Shown: piece after piece, positions 8,877 through 18,030 of the stretch
How positions within the stretch are numbered: the first letter of the stretch is position 1
How the letters are laid out: every line of letters starts with the position of its first letter
Source: Rubripirellula tenax
GTDB taxonomy: Bacteria > Planctomycetota > Planctomycetia > Pirellulales > Pirellulaceae
Reading direction: 5' to 3'
Assembly: GCF_007860125.1 (NCBI RefSeq)
Contig: NZ_SJPW01000005.1
Span: 1 to 64,000, forward strand
DNA: 64,000 nt
Program-made: the position numbers and the translations under genes
Notes under the pieces: model-generated
What the model was told of the DNA's origin: nothing
Seen by the model: only the letters and a program-made list of their open reading frames with translations
Database searches by the model: none

Positions 8877-9203
8877 TTGATTCGTGTCTTTGGTGTCTGC
8901 AGATGGGCAAAGTGTCTCAGATTGCACTTTCACGTCAACGCCCTGACGCCCCGGTTTGACCATGATTTTCAACTTTCAGCCTCGATTGCGCCGACTTTGC
9001 GGGCCAGCGGCATCGTCGGCGCGGGGGATCGACGTTGACCTTGGGGCCGTCTTTGTCGAGAATCGTAGTGCAGCGCCGCACCCAAAACGTGGGATAGGCT
9101 TCCAGCCTGTCGTCTAGCCTGTCATTGAAAACTAGGCGAAAATGACAGGCTGGAAGCCTATCCCACGTTGAATTCCACTAGGTATCTAGGTTCCCTTTCA
9201 AAC
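8877..9203. other. Intergenic region between tRNA-Leu and proA
   Basis: No gene is seen. The right-hand part carries the 26-bp inverted repeat at 9086-9169, which ends about 35 bases before the chosen proA start. Confidence 0.5.
9086..9169. repeat. Perfect 26-bp inverted repeat
   Basis: The arms are 9086-9111 and 9144-9169, each 26 bp and exact reverse complements, with the core GATAGGCTTCCAGCCTGTC. Inside the loop the last part (AGCCTGTC) is repeated at 9116-9123 and again complements the right arm, so two alternative hairpins can form. It sits just upstream of proA. The structure fits a planctomycete interspersed palindromic repeat; only one copy was noticed in this window. Confidence 0.8.
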
Positions 9204-10481
9204 ATGTCTTCGCTCGTCACCGAACCTGAACTCGGTACTTATTGTCGCCAAACTGCCGAAGCTGCACGTGCGGCGTCGTACGAGTTGGCATCGCTTGATA
9301 CGGAAGTTAAGAACCGCTGGCTGCACCAATCTGCGGACGCCCTGGTCGCCCATTCGGACAAGATCATCGCTGCGAACCAACTCGATTTGGCTGCGGCGCC
9401 GGAATACGGATTGACAGACGCTGCGATCGATCGACTTCGACTGGACGACCAACGAATTGCCGCGATCGCCGCGGGGCTGCGAGAGATCGCGGCGCTGCCC
9501 GATCCGATTGGTGAAGTGATTGACGGATTCACGCGTCCGGGCGGACTGCAAATCTTGAAGCGACGTGTTCCGTTGGGCGTCGTGTTCTTCATCTACGAAA
9601 GCCGCCCCAACGTGACTGCTGACGCGGCCGGCATCTGCGTCAAGAGCGGCAATGCGGTGATCCTTCGCGGCGGCAAGGAAGCCATCCACAGCAGTCGCGC
9701 CATCGTCGACCAATTGTCGGCCGTCGCGGTCCAAAGCGGAATCCCAAAAGCTGCGGTGCAATTGGTCGCTACCACGGATCGCGCCGCCGTCGGCGAATTC
9801 TTGACGATGAGCGACTTGATCGACGTGACGATCCCCCGCGGTGGCGAAGGGCTGATCCGTCGGGTTGCAACAGAAGCGACGATGCCGGTCATCAAACACT
9901 TCGACGGCAATTGCCACGTCTATGTGGATACCTCGGCCGACATCGACATGGCCGCGTCCATCATTGAAAACGCGAAGTGCCAGCGTATGGGTGTATGCAA
10001 CGCGTGCGAGTCGCTGTTGATTCACGAATCGGTCGCGTCGACGGCATTGCCCGCGATTGCCGATCGTTTACGAAAATACAACATCGAAATGCGTGCCGAT
10101 GCTCGAGCCAAAGAGTGGTTGCCCGATGCGGTCGCAGCGACTGAGGAAGACTGGGGCACCGAATACTTGGGGCCAACGATCAGCATTGCGGTCGTGGACT
10201 CGATCAGCCAGGCAATCGAGCACATCAACCGTTACGGATCGCACCATACCGACGCGATCGTCACCAACGACCTGCAGGCTGCGGACACGTTCACGACGCG
10301 TGTCGACAGCGCTGCGGTGATGGTCAACGCCAGCACTAGGTTTAACGACGGTGGCGTTTTCGGCTTGGGCGCCGAGATCGGAATATCAACCGATAAATTT
10401 CATGCTCGCGGGCCCTGTGGGTTGCGCGAACTTACCAGCTACAAATACATCGTTCGTGGAAACGGACAGATCAGGGAATAG
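9204..10481 (+). CDS. proA: Glutamate-5-semialdehyde dehydrogenase (gamma-glutamyl phosphate reductase)
   Basis: The 425-residue cytoplasmic enzyme reduces gamma-glutamyl phosphate with NADPH to glutamate 5-semialdehyde, the second step of proline synthesis. The family signatures are clear: [21 protein letters not shown] near the cofactor site, [32 protein letters not shown], and the catalytic cysteine in [13 protein letters not shown]. The C-terminal segment [22 protein letters not shown] is also typical. Length matches the family. The frame is open from 9168; ATG 9204 ([10 protein letters not shown]) was chosen because upstream codons overlap the inverted repeat. No proB neighbour is visible. 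Confidence 0.95.
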   Translation: MSSLVTEPELGTYCRQTAEAARAASYELASLDTEVKNRWLHQSADALVAHSDKIIAANQLDLAAAPEYGLTDAAIDRLRLDDQRIAAIAAGLREIAALPDPIGEVIDGFTRPGGLQILKRRVPLGVVFFIYESRPNVTADAAGICVKSGNAVILRGGKEAIHSSRAIVDQLSAVAVQSGIPKAAVQLVATTDRAAVGEFLTMSDLIDVTIPRGGEGLIRRVATEATMPVIKHFDGNCHVYVDTSADIDMAASIIENAKCQRMGVCNACESLLIHESVASTALPAIADRLRKYNIEMRADARAKEWLPDAVAATEEDWGTEYLGPTISIAVVDSISQAIEHINRYGSHHTDAIVTNDLQAADTFTTRVDSAAVMVNASTRFNDGGVFGLGAEIGISTDKFHARGPCGLRELTSYKYIVRGNGQIRE

Positions 10482-10684
10482 GTGTCTGGAATCATGCGTT
10501 TATTGTTCTTACCAGATTGACCTATCAAGGCGCGTGGGTGCGATGTCATCGTTTCGTCCACTTTGGATTGCGTTTGAAATTGGCAACGGGCGGCGATGAC
10601 CTGCGAATGTTCGTTCTGCAAGAGTGTGTTTTACTTCCATCCTGATCGCCACGACCTGATCTTTCAACCGAAGGGGACACGGAC

Positions 10685-11758
10685 ATGTCCGATGAATCAC
10701 TGAGCCAAAACCAAGTCGAAAGCCTGTTGAAGGCGATGGAAACGGTCGACGGTGCACCACCGAAACCGCAGACTCCTAAATTCAGCGACGAAAAAAGTCC
10801 GACGGCGGGTGCGCGAACGACTCCGGCTGCCCCGGCTGCGGCTCCTCGTGTGACTGCGTATGACTTCAAGCGACCCGAACGGGTCGGCAAGGATCAAATG
10901 CGAGCCATGCATTCCTTGCACGAATCGCTCGCTCGTAACTTCGGTGCGTCGGTTTCCGGCATGCTGCGAACGATGATCGAAGTCAAGCTGTTGAGCGTGG
11001 ATCAATTGACGTACAGCGAGTTTGTTTTCAGCTTGGACAACCCTAGCTGCTTCAACGTTCTGGCGCCGTCCCCTTTGAACGGCAATTGGATCTTAGACAT
11101 CGCGCCGACGCTGTCGTATGCGATCATCGACCGGATGCTTGGTGGTGACCCTGATCCGAACGAGACGATACGTCGGCCGCTGACCGAAATCGAGAATCGA
11201 CTGATCGGTCGTGTCGTCGAACTGTTCCTGAAACGGCTGCGCGAATCTTGGGAGAACATCGTCGATCTCGAATTGACGATCGAGAAAGTCGAAAGCAACC
11301 CGCAGCTGGTTCAAATCGTTCCGCCCAACGAAGTCGTGATCCTGGTCGGATTCGAAGTCTTGTTGGGCAAGAACCGCGGAATGATGAATCTGTGCATCCC
11401 TTTCAACACGATCGAGAATTTCAATTCTCGGCTGTCACGCAACGGATGGGTCGGCTACGGAAAAGGGACGCCCACCGAAGAAACGCGTGGAAAAATCTCG
11501 ACCAGCATGAGCGAGGCGCCGGTGGATATTGTGGTCACGTTGGCGAGATCGAAGATTCGGACCGGAGACCTGCTGGAGCTGGCGGTCGGCGACATCATCA
11601 CGACAGAAAAAGAAATCAATTCGCCGCTGGAGCTTGCGGTTCAAGATGTCCCGAAATTCAATGCCCGCGTGGGTGCATTCAAGGGCAAGAAAGCGGTTCG
11701 CATCGAATCGGTGATGGAGCGTCCAAAGAGAGACGCTCCGCCACCAGAATCGAAGTGA
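10685..11758 (+). CDS. fliM: Flagellar motor switch protein FliM
   Basis: The 357-residue protein forms part of the flagellar C-ring, where it binds phosphorylated CheY and sets rotation direction. The N-terminus has the CheY-binding type peptide LSQNQVESLLKAM. A disordered Pro/Ala linker follows (about 25-55), then the FliM middle domain beginning YDFKRPERVGKDQMRAMHSL with the LGG motif in MLGGDPDPNE. The C-terminal SpoA domain includes VVTLARSKIRTGDLLELAVGD. No other flagellar gene is in the window, so it is a lone member of a scattered regulon. A GGGGACA stretch lies about 6 bases before ATG 10685. Confidence 0.95.
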   Translation: MSDESLSQNQVESLLKAMETVDGAPPKPQTPKFSDEKSPTAGARTTPAAPAAAPRVTAYDFKRPERVGKDQMRAMHSLHESLARNFGASVSGMLRTMIEVKLLSVDQLTYSEFVFSLDNPSCFNVLAPSPLNGNWILDIAPTLSYAIIDRMLGGDPDPNETIRRPLTEIENRLIGRVVELFLKRLRESWENIVDLELTIEKVESNPQLVQIVPPNEVVILVGFEVLLGKNRGMMNLCIPFNTIENFNSRLSRNGWVGYGKGTPTEETRGKISTSMSEAPVDIVVTLARSKIRTGDLLELAVGDIITTEKEINSPLELAVQDVPKFNARVGAFKGKKAVRIESVMERPKRDAPPPESK

Positions 11759-11792
11759 TTGGCGACCGCTTAACGTCGCCTATCGCCAATCA
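11756..11792. terminator. Hairpin between convergent fliM and HU genes
   Basis: A perfect 10-bp inverted repeat, TGATTGGCGA at 11756-11765 and TCGCCAATCA at 11783-11792, starts at the fliM stop codon. A nested GGCGAC/GTCGCC alternative exists. There is no clear U-tract on either side, so intrinsic termination is only suggested by the position between convergent genes. Confidence 0.4.
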
Positions 11793-11822
11793 CGATTGTT
11801 CTCAGTCAAACTGATAACGGCT

Positions 11823-12146
11823 TTACGCCATTTCCTTCAGACCCTTCAAAGGGCGGATCGACAACTTCTTGCTGGCGGGCTTGGGCTTCAACCAGATTTC
11901 TTGTCCGTCGGCCGGGTTACGTCCCTTACGCTTTGGCTTTGCTGGAACGTCCTTCAGGACGATCTTGCAGAGGCCAGGGATCGCGAATTGGCCAGGGCCG
12001 CCCTTGCCAAGCGACTTGGCGATTTCGGCGGTCAACGCGTCGAAGACGGCCGCTACGTCCTTTTTGGACAGTTCGGTCTCTTCAGCGATGTTAGCAAGGA
12101 TTTGCGTCTTGGTGGGTGCTTTGGGAGCAACGGCGGCTTTTGCCAT
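11823..12146 (-). CDS. HU-family DNA-binding protein
   Basis: The 107-residue protein has the HU/IHF fold. An alanine- and lysine-rich N-terminal tail (about 1-13) precedes helices KTQILANIAEETELSKKDVAAVFDAL. The beta-arm core follows with IPGLCKIVLKDVPAKPKRKGRNP and a lysine-rich end. It is expected to bend and compact DNA in the nucleoid. The arm reads GRNPADGQEIWLKPKPASKK, as in planctomycete HU-like proteins, rather than the canonical GRNPQTGE. Start ATG 12146 (MAKAAVAPK) is preferred to an upstream in-frame start at 12197, because family members start at the basic tail. Confidence 0.9.
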   Translation of the reverse strand: MAKAAVAPKAPTKTQILANIAEETELSKKDVAAVFDALTAEIAKSLGKGGPGQFAIPGLCKIVLKDVPAKPKRKGRNPADGQEIWLKPKPASKKLSIRPLKGLKEMA

Positions 12147-12519
12147 GGGGTCGAACCTTGTTTGTAGACGTGAATTGGAATCGATCGGGGCATCCAATAA
12201 TTCAGCCCGCGATTACTATCGGCAAAGTGTTATGCCGCATTCGGTCTTGTTGCAACCCGGCTTCGACCAAAAAAGCCCACGATTTGCGGGTTTTTCGATC
12301 GGACTTGACACGCCGAGAGCCATTTGACCTAGATCTGACATCCTCCAAGAACCCCGTTTTTACGGTTTTCTATGCGTTTTTCGCTTTTAAAAGCGACGTC
12401 GTCAGGCCGTAAAACAAGCCCTCGAACGACTTTCGGCACCCCACGAAAAGCTGCATTTGCGATGTGAATCCTCCGTCGTTCGGAGGAGTTTTCGCACGCC
12501 ATCGGTGACGCGGCGGATG
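12147..12519. other. AT-richer intergenic region upstream of the HU gene
   Basis: No gene is seen. The region holds the promoter side of the HU gene and the 3' side of the giant gene. It contains a perfect 16-bp palindrome, TCGCTTTTAAAAGCGA, at 12381-12396, which could be a regulator site or a terminator stem. Confidence 0.4.
12381..12396. promoter_or_regulatory. 16-bp perfect palindrome
   Basis: TCGCTTTTAAAAGCGA is its own reverse complement. It lies 235 bases upstream of the HU start and 124 bases past the end of the giant gene. A dimeric regulator site or part of a transcription terminator is possible; nothing else supports either. Confidence 0.25.
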
Positions 12520-15500
12520 TCAAATGTCGGTGCTCAGAACCTGATCAATGGCTTCGCTAGAGATCGATTCTTCGTCCGCTATTTGCTCGCCAGCAACCGA
12601 GATTCGCGTCAGCTCCGGTGCAACGGATTGCATCGCGGAATCGATCGACGAAACGTCCGTGACGTTCGCGTTCTGGGCGATATCCGCTCGATTCGCGTCG
12701 GCGGACTCGTCCGCATTGTCGTCCAGCGTCGTTGCCAATGGGGATGTATTCGGAGCGTCGAGCAACGAAGGCACAAAGACATCTGCGACCGTTACGCCGG
12801 CGGTTGCAACGGACTCACCTTCGGCTTGCTGTTCACCGAACGTCAACGAGCTTGATGACAGTCCGCTTGAGGACTCCGATGCAAGCGGTTGTGTGCTGGA
12901 AATCGTCGACACACTGCCGGTCGATCCGGTTGTCGTTGTGGTGGTCGTGGTTGTCGGAGTGGTCGGCGTGAACGCAACACCGCTCGATTGGACGTTGATT
13001 CGGTAGAGCCGCAACCCGTCGACTTCGCCGCGAAATTCGACGTTCCGATTGTTGACGGTTGAAACAGTGGCTTGAACTTCCTCGGTGGTTGCGGCTGTTC
13101 CCGTGCCGGTCGGCGCGGTGCCGCGAATCGTCACGTTCGTACCCGCTTCGTCCAACGTCACGACCGGCGATGTGATCGTGTCGGTATTTTGCGAAGGAAT
13201 GACCAAGGTATGTGATTGTCCCGGGGCAACGGCAACAAGCAAGGACTTGCGAGGCGAAGTGCCCATCCAATCGCGGATCGAAATGTACTGGGCCTTCAAC
13301 TGGCCGACATCGATTTGAACCGTCGAATCGCCGTCTTCGGCCGCACTGACGACGTCAATCGTACGAGCTTCCGAAGCACCTTGTAGGAACCCGAGTGCCG
13401 GGATGTCGATTTGGTAATTTCCAGGTAGCACGTTCTGGAAGGAATACGAATCGCCGCTTACGGTCAGGGCCGCATTGACGTCGTTGCCCAAGGCATCGGT
13501 GCCTTTAAGAGCCAACGACGCTGGTACGAATGCCGAATTCGCGTTGTAGTCCAGGAAAATATTTCGCAATGCGAAGTCGTTCACTTCGACGGTCAACGTA
13601 CCGTTGCTGGTGAGCGTACCGTCACTGACCGTATACGTGATCGAATCGGTTCCCGCATAAGTCGCGGATGGCAGCGTGTAAAGAATTCGTCCGGTCGCCG
13701 CATCAATGCGAACGGTGCCGCCGCCGGTGGTCGTGTTGGTTGCGGCGGTGATGGTCAACGTTTCACCAGAGTCCGGATTCGTCGGCAATTCCGAAAGGGC
13801 GAAAATTGGAAAGTCAGCTGCCGTTCCACGGTTGATCGGGATTGTCTTGTTCAGAATCGTTGGCGCGTCGTTGACGGGCGTCACGGTGAACGTGACGGTG
13901 CCCGTTGCGCTACCGCCACCGGAATCGCGAATGGTGTACGTCACCGTTTCGGTACCGGCAAAATTGGCTGCCGGTTTGTAGAAGAACTGCGTACCATCGG
14001 TGCTGACCCGCGCCGCGCCGCCGGATGCTGCGTTTGCAGCAGTCAAGAGAAACGCTTGATTGGATGCATCGCGGGTGTCGTTGGCGGTCACGTCGAACAC
14101 CGCTTCCGCCGCATCCTCGATCACGGTGAAAGCATCGGCGACAGCGGTTGGAGGCGCATCGGCCGATTTCACCGTAACTGCGACCGTGGCTTGGTCAGTC
14201 AGGGTGCCGTCGCTAATCGTGTAGGTGAACGAATCGGGGCCGACGTACCCGGCCGCCGGCGTGTAGAGCACCGCGGTACCACCGGTTGCGATCGTTACCG
14301 TTCCACCGTTGGTCGTCGTACCAACCGCGGTAACCGTCAGCGTTTCACCCGTGTCGGGCGCAAAGGTGTCATTGGCCAGAACGGCCAGGGACGTGTTGGT
14401 CGAGTCTTGGTCGACCGTGAACGTATCGTTGACCGCGTTGGGGGCGTCATTGACGGGGGTCACCGTCACCGTGACTGAACCATCTTGCTGGACACCCGTC
14501 GAATTCGCGACTCGATAGGTAAAGACCGATGTGCCGTTGAAGTCGGCGGTCGGCGTGAAGCGAACCTGGCCGCCGGAAAGGGTTGCCGTCCCGCCGCTTG
14601 TCGGCTGTGTCACGGAAACGACCGACAACGTTCCGCCACCCGATACGACGGCATCGTTTGCGAGAACATCGATTGTGGTCACCGCGGCGTCTTCGGCGAT
14701 CGTGGCGGTGTCATTGCCGACGGTGAACGATTGCCCAACGGCCAGCGAGACGCTGCCGTATGCGACCGTGCCCGCGGGGACACGTTCGTCCTGGCCAAAC
14801 AACAATACGTCGCTGTCGCTATCGTCGGCCGGCTCGCTGCGAATGTTGACGTTGCCGCTGGCAAGTGCCCGCATGCGTACGGTCGCGATCAAGCTTTCGG
14901 CTTCGTTGCTGGCAACGATACGGTTGTTGACGGCGCCCAATTCGTCGATCAATCCGTCACTGAACGTTCCCTTCGGAACCACGGTGAAGTCGTCGTCGTA
15001 GTCGATCGGCGTGCCAGTCACGGGCGTTACCAATGTTCCGTCGAACAATATGTCGGCATAGGCGGCATAAACACCTGGTTTGGTGAACGCGCGAGCATCG
15101 ACGCCAATCATTTCAAGAAAGAACTCTTGGCCGACGGCGATGGACGTGATCGCGTTTCCGTTCAGATCCGTGGCGCGCAGCTTGATCTCGGCTTGCGGAG
15201 TCCCTGATACAGTGACAGTAAACGATTCGGTGCGAACGTTTCCGGCTGCGTCGGTCAAACTCAAGCTGAACGTGTTCGCGCCGCTTTGCGCGGTCGTTGG
15301 CGTCCAATTGATCACGCCCGTGGTCGCGTTGATCGTTGCGGTCGCCGGCGCGGTGGTCAATGTATAGACCAAACCGTTGCCTTCTTCGGTGCTGATCAAA
15401 TCGCTGACATAGGCGCGGCCCACGTTCGCGGTGGTCAAGGCCGAACTCGTGACCGAGGCGGGTGATGTCGTGTCGTAGACCAGCGAAAGAGTCGGCGACG

Positions 15501-17409
15501 CGGTGCTGGTAACGCTGCCGACACGTTGTCGTGCGGCGAGCGTATAAGTCCCATCGCCGAGCGCCGCGATGTTGTTGGTCGTGATGTTGACCGTTGTTCC
15601 GGTCGCCACTGCGGTGCCGACAACGCTGCCGCTGGCGGTGTTGACCAATTCGACCGTCGCGCCGCTGGTCACACCAGAAACCGAAAACGTCAACGAGCCC
15701 GCGTTGGTGATATTGTCTGTGCTGCTGGACCCTGAGTCGCTGGCGGCTTGCAGGTCGACACCGGTCGGTGTGGCGACGGCGTTCTCGGCCTCGAAATTGA
15801 AAGTAACACGTTGGTTGTCATCCGCCGTTTGGCCGGACGCGGTCGCGGTGTCGCTGACGCCGACGTTCAATACGATGGGCCCGGTAAAACCAGTGGTCGG
15901 GGTGACCGTCACCAATCCTGTTGATGCATCGACGTTGACCGTACCGTTGGTCGCACCGGAGACGATCGATGCGGAATAGAATACCGGATCGCCTTCGACG
16001 TCGACGCTGGAAAGCTGCAGCGTTGCCGCGTTGTCCTGCGTGCCGCTGACGGTCGGAGCGATCGTGTTCAAGAACGGCTGGCTGTTGTCGGTATCGCCCG
16101 TCACGGTCACCGAAACGGTTTCCGAGAAGGCGTTTCCGTCCGCATCAGTGACCGTGAACGTGACGTTCGTAGTACCGGTCGCGTTGCCGATCGCCTTCAA
16201 CATCACAATGCCGTTTTCGGTGTCGTCGAATACGTCGATGGTGTTGATCGTGACGTCGTTGACGGGCTTGTTCTGGGTCGTGTTGTTGACCGCCGTTTCA
16301 CTGATCGCCTCGCGAACATCAAAACCTTCGACCAACTGACCGAAGATCGAGTGATTGAAGTCCAGGAATCGCGTCGGCGTTTCGGTGACAAAGAACTGTG
16401 AATTGTTGGTGTCGTCGCTGCTCTTGGCAAACGACAAGACGCCCTCGCGGTTGTGTTGAAGATCAGGGTGGAAATCGTCATCGAAATCGCCCAGCGTTGA
16501 ACCGCTGGTGCCGGTACCGGTGGGGTCGCCGGCTTGGATCACGAAGTTGTCGACGACTCGGTGGAAAATGATTCCGTCGTAGAACCCGGAATCGGCTAAC
16601 TCGATGACACGCCCGGATGCTACGGGTGCGCGATCCTCGAACAACTCGAACACCATGTCCCCATAGCCGTTCAAATCGACTCGAATCGATCGGTTGCCGG
16701 TCAAGACCGATGCCTGCAAGAGTGCCGGATTGGCCACCGAAACTGTGACGGTCAGTGGCCCATCGCCTGGATCGTAGGCATCGATCGGCACATGAAGCGG
16801 GCTGCCGGTGCGAACGGTCAAGTTGCCGATCGGTTCAAAGGTGGGCTGGTCGCTTTGCGGAATGGCGACGTTCGCTGTGGCACTGAGCGTGGCCAAAGTT
16901 TGGACGCCAACCAATCGAGTCCCGTTGGGGAAATCCCACGTCGGATACTCGGAAATGCCCTCTGCGATACCCACCGAGTTGAGCGAACGGTCCGGATTGG
17001 TGACCTCGACGAAAGGAAGATTGTCTTTTCCGTCCGAAAACAACTCCTTTTGCGCCGTGCAGGCGGGGCACCAGTGGGCGCCATAAAACACGACGCCCGC
17101 GTCGGCTAGATCTTTTGCGAACTGGACCAAATCGGGAGCCGATTCGCCTTCGGCTTGGGTGGTCGTCCGCAATCCGCTGGTCGACTGGTCCGAAACGGAC
17201 GCACGAGTATCAACGGCAGTCTCGACCCCATCGGTGAACAAAAGGTCCATGTCGCCCGCCATCAACTCTCGCTTTTCGAGCGATTCGAGCAGCAATCGGC
17301 CCTTTCGCGGTTGGACGCGGTCCGTACCGCCCAGGATGAATCTTTCGAGCAATCGACGAACTCCTCGCGAGGGATCAGGCAGTGAAGACTTGGCATTGGA
17401 AGAACGCAT
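12520..17409 (-). CDS. Giant exported protein: thioredoxin-like, cyclophilin and cadherin-like repeats
   Basis: The 1629-residue protein begins with a basic region and the planctomycete export-associated motif LLLESLEKRELMAGD (about 39-53). Residues about 95-170 form a thioredoxin-like domain with the active-site pair in YGAHWCPACTAQKELF (C114, C117) and a cis-proline type YPTW; this matches the thioredoxin part of VKOR homologues. Residues about 245-395 are a cyclophilin-type prolyl isomerase with GIIFHRVVDNFVIQAGDP and SQFFVTETP. The remainder is a series of cadherin/Ig-like repeats with NDAP..VNDTFTVDQDS and SFTYTISDGTLTDQ motifs, a threonine-rich stretch near 1480 and an acidic C-terminus without a sorting signal I recognise. 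It probably acts at the cell surface, where redox and isomerase domains could help fold exported proteins. Confidence 0.85.
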   Translation of the reverse strand: MRSSNAKSSLPDPSRGVRRLLERFILGGTDRVQPRKGRLLLESLEKRELMAGDMDLLFTDGVETAVDTRASVSDQSTSGLRTTTQAEGESAPDLVQFAKDLADAGVVFYGAHWCPACTAQKELFSDGKDNLPFVEVTNPDRSLNSVGIAEGISEYPTWDFPNGTRLVGVQTLATLSATANVAIPQSDQPTFEPIGNLTVRTGSPLHVPIDAYDPGDGPLTVTVSVANPALLQASVLTGNRSIRVDLNGYGDMVFELFEDRAPVASGRVIELADSGFYDGIIFHRVVDNFVIQAGDPTGTGTSGSTLGDFDDDFHPDLQHNREGVLSFAKSSDDTNNSQFFVTETPTRFLDFNHSIFGQLVEGFDVREAISETAVNNTTQNKPVNDVTINTIDVFDDTENGIVMLKAIGNATGTTNVTFTVTDADGNAFSETVSVTVTGDTDNSQPFLNTIAPTVSGTQDNAATLQLSSVDVEGDPVFYSASIVSGATNGTVNVDASTGLVTVTPTTGFTGPIVLNVGVSDTATASGQTADDNQRVTFNFEAENAVATPTGVDLQAASDSGSSSTDNITNAGSLTFSVSGVTSGATVELVNTASGSVVGTAVATGTTVNITTNNIAALGDGTYTLAARQRVGSVTSTASPTLSLVYDTTSPASVTSSALTTANVGRAYVSDLISTEEGNGLVYTLTTAPATATINATTGVINWTPTTAQSGANTFSLSLTDAAGNVRTESFTVTVSGTPQAEIKLRATDLNGNAITSIAVGQEFFLEMIGVDARAFTKPGVYAAYADILFDGTLVTPVTGTPIDYDDDFTVVPKGTFSDGLIDELGAVNNRIVASNEAESLIATVRMRALASGNVNIRSEPADDSDSDVLLFGQDERVPAGTVAYGSVSLAVGQSFTVGNDTATIAEDAAVTTIDVLANDAVVSGGGTLSVVSVTQPTSGGTATLSGGQVRFTPTADFNGTSVFTYRVANSTGVQQDGSVTVTVTPVNDAPNAVNDTFTVDQDSTNTSLAVLANDTFAPDTGETLTVTAVGTTTNGGTVTIATGGTAVLYTPAAGYVGPDSFTYTISDGTLTDQATVAVTVKSADAPPTAVADAFTVIEDAAEAVFDVTANDTRDASNQAFLLTAANAASGGAARVSTDGTQFFYKPAANFAGTETVTYTIRDSGGGSATGTVTFTVTPVNDAPTILNKTIPINRGTAADFPIFALSELPTNPDSGETLTITAATNTTTGGGTVRIDAATGRILYTLPSATYAGTDSITYTVSDGTLTSNGTLTVEVNDFALRNIFLDYNANSAFVPASLALKGTDALGNDVNAALTVSGDSYSFQNVLPGNYQIDIPALGFLQGASEARTIDVVSAAEDGDSTVQIDVGQLKAQYISIRDWMGTSPRKSLLVAVAPGQSHTLVIPSQNTDTITSPVVTLDEAGTNVTIRGTAPTGTGTAATTEEVQATVSTVNNRNVEFRGEVDGLRLYRINVQSSGVAFTPTTPTTTTTTTTTGSTGSVSTISSTQPLASESSSGLSSSSLTFGEQQAEGESVATAGVTVADVFVPSLLDAPNTSPLATTLDDNADESADANRADIAQNANVTDVSSIDSAMQSVAPELTRISVAGEQIADEESISSEAIDQVLSTDI

Positions 17410-18030
17410 CAGAATTCTCAGGAAACGCGAGCGACGAAGTTAAAAGATTCGCTTTGAACGGATATCTCGTCGCCAGGGCGCGAAGAGACGGTCATCCATC
17501 GGTGTTGCTTCGGCATCGGATAGTCGGAAACGCAAACAAATTCGGCACGACCGCTACCGTTTAACACACAGCGGGCGCCGCGGATCATTGAAAAGTCGGC
17601 GGCACCACGTTTGAGACGCCGTGGCCGATGGATCCGTTCCACGATTATAATGGCGACCGCGAAAACGACGAGCAGATTCTTAGAAACCCGGCGTCAGAGC
17701 AAATGCACGCACTGGCCCTGCAGGGGGGCTGCGGCAGGGTCTTTCGCGGAACGAAGATCATTCCGTTGCAGAGAAGAAGCAGAAAACTCGCGACGAAAGC
17801 GGAACGCCTTCAGATGCCTGACGTGTGAATCTGGGGGGCTCGCAACCGCCAACAAACACCAAATTCGGAGCACGTCGGGTGAATTGAAAAACCAACCTTG
17901 GTATCTACAGCCTGGTTTTCGGGCTGGAGATGTTATCCGGACTTACACCGTTCGGTTTTCCGCGACGCCCTGAAGTCTGGTGACTCCAGTCGCGGAAAAC
18001 CCTACCCAAATACCGTGGTGCGTTGGAACG
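17410..18030. other. Long intergenic region, no supported gene
   Basis: About 620 bases separate the divergent start of the giant gene from the end of the next gene. Open stretches exist, including an arginine-rich one at 17611-17973, but none has family features or convincing start signals. The right end carries the hairpin at 17954-18001. The left end should hold the promoter of the giant gene. Confidence 0.5.
17954..18001. terminator. Long hairpin beyond the 18031-18879 gene
   Basis: Arms GGTTTTCCGCGAC (17954-17966) and GTCGCGGAAAACC (17989-18001) are perfect complements. The pairing continues inward as CTGAAGTC with GACTCCAG after a small bulge. It lies just past the stop of the minus-strand gene at 18031, so it may end that transcript; a U-tract is not obvious. 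It could also be a dispersed palindromic repeat. Confidence 0.45.

Noticed and set aside
13700-17000. Repetitive DNA in the giant gene considered as a tandem DNA repeat.
   Set aside because: The repetition is at protein level (cadherin-like domains) and DNA copies have diverged.
17611-17973. A 120-codon arginine-rich open frame in the gap before 18031.
   Set aside because: No start signal, domain or biased codon pattern supports it; it overlaps the hairpin at 17954.
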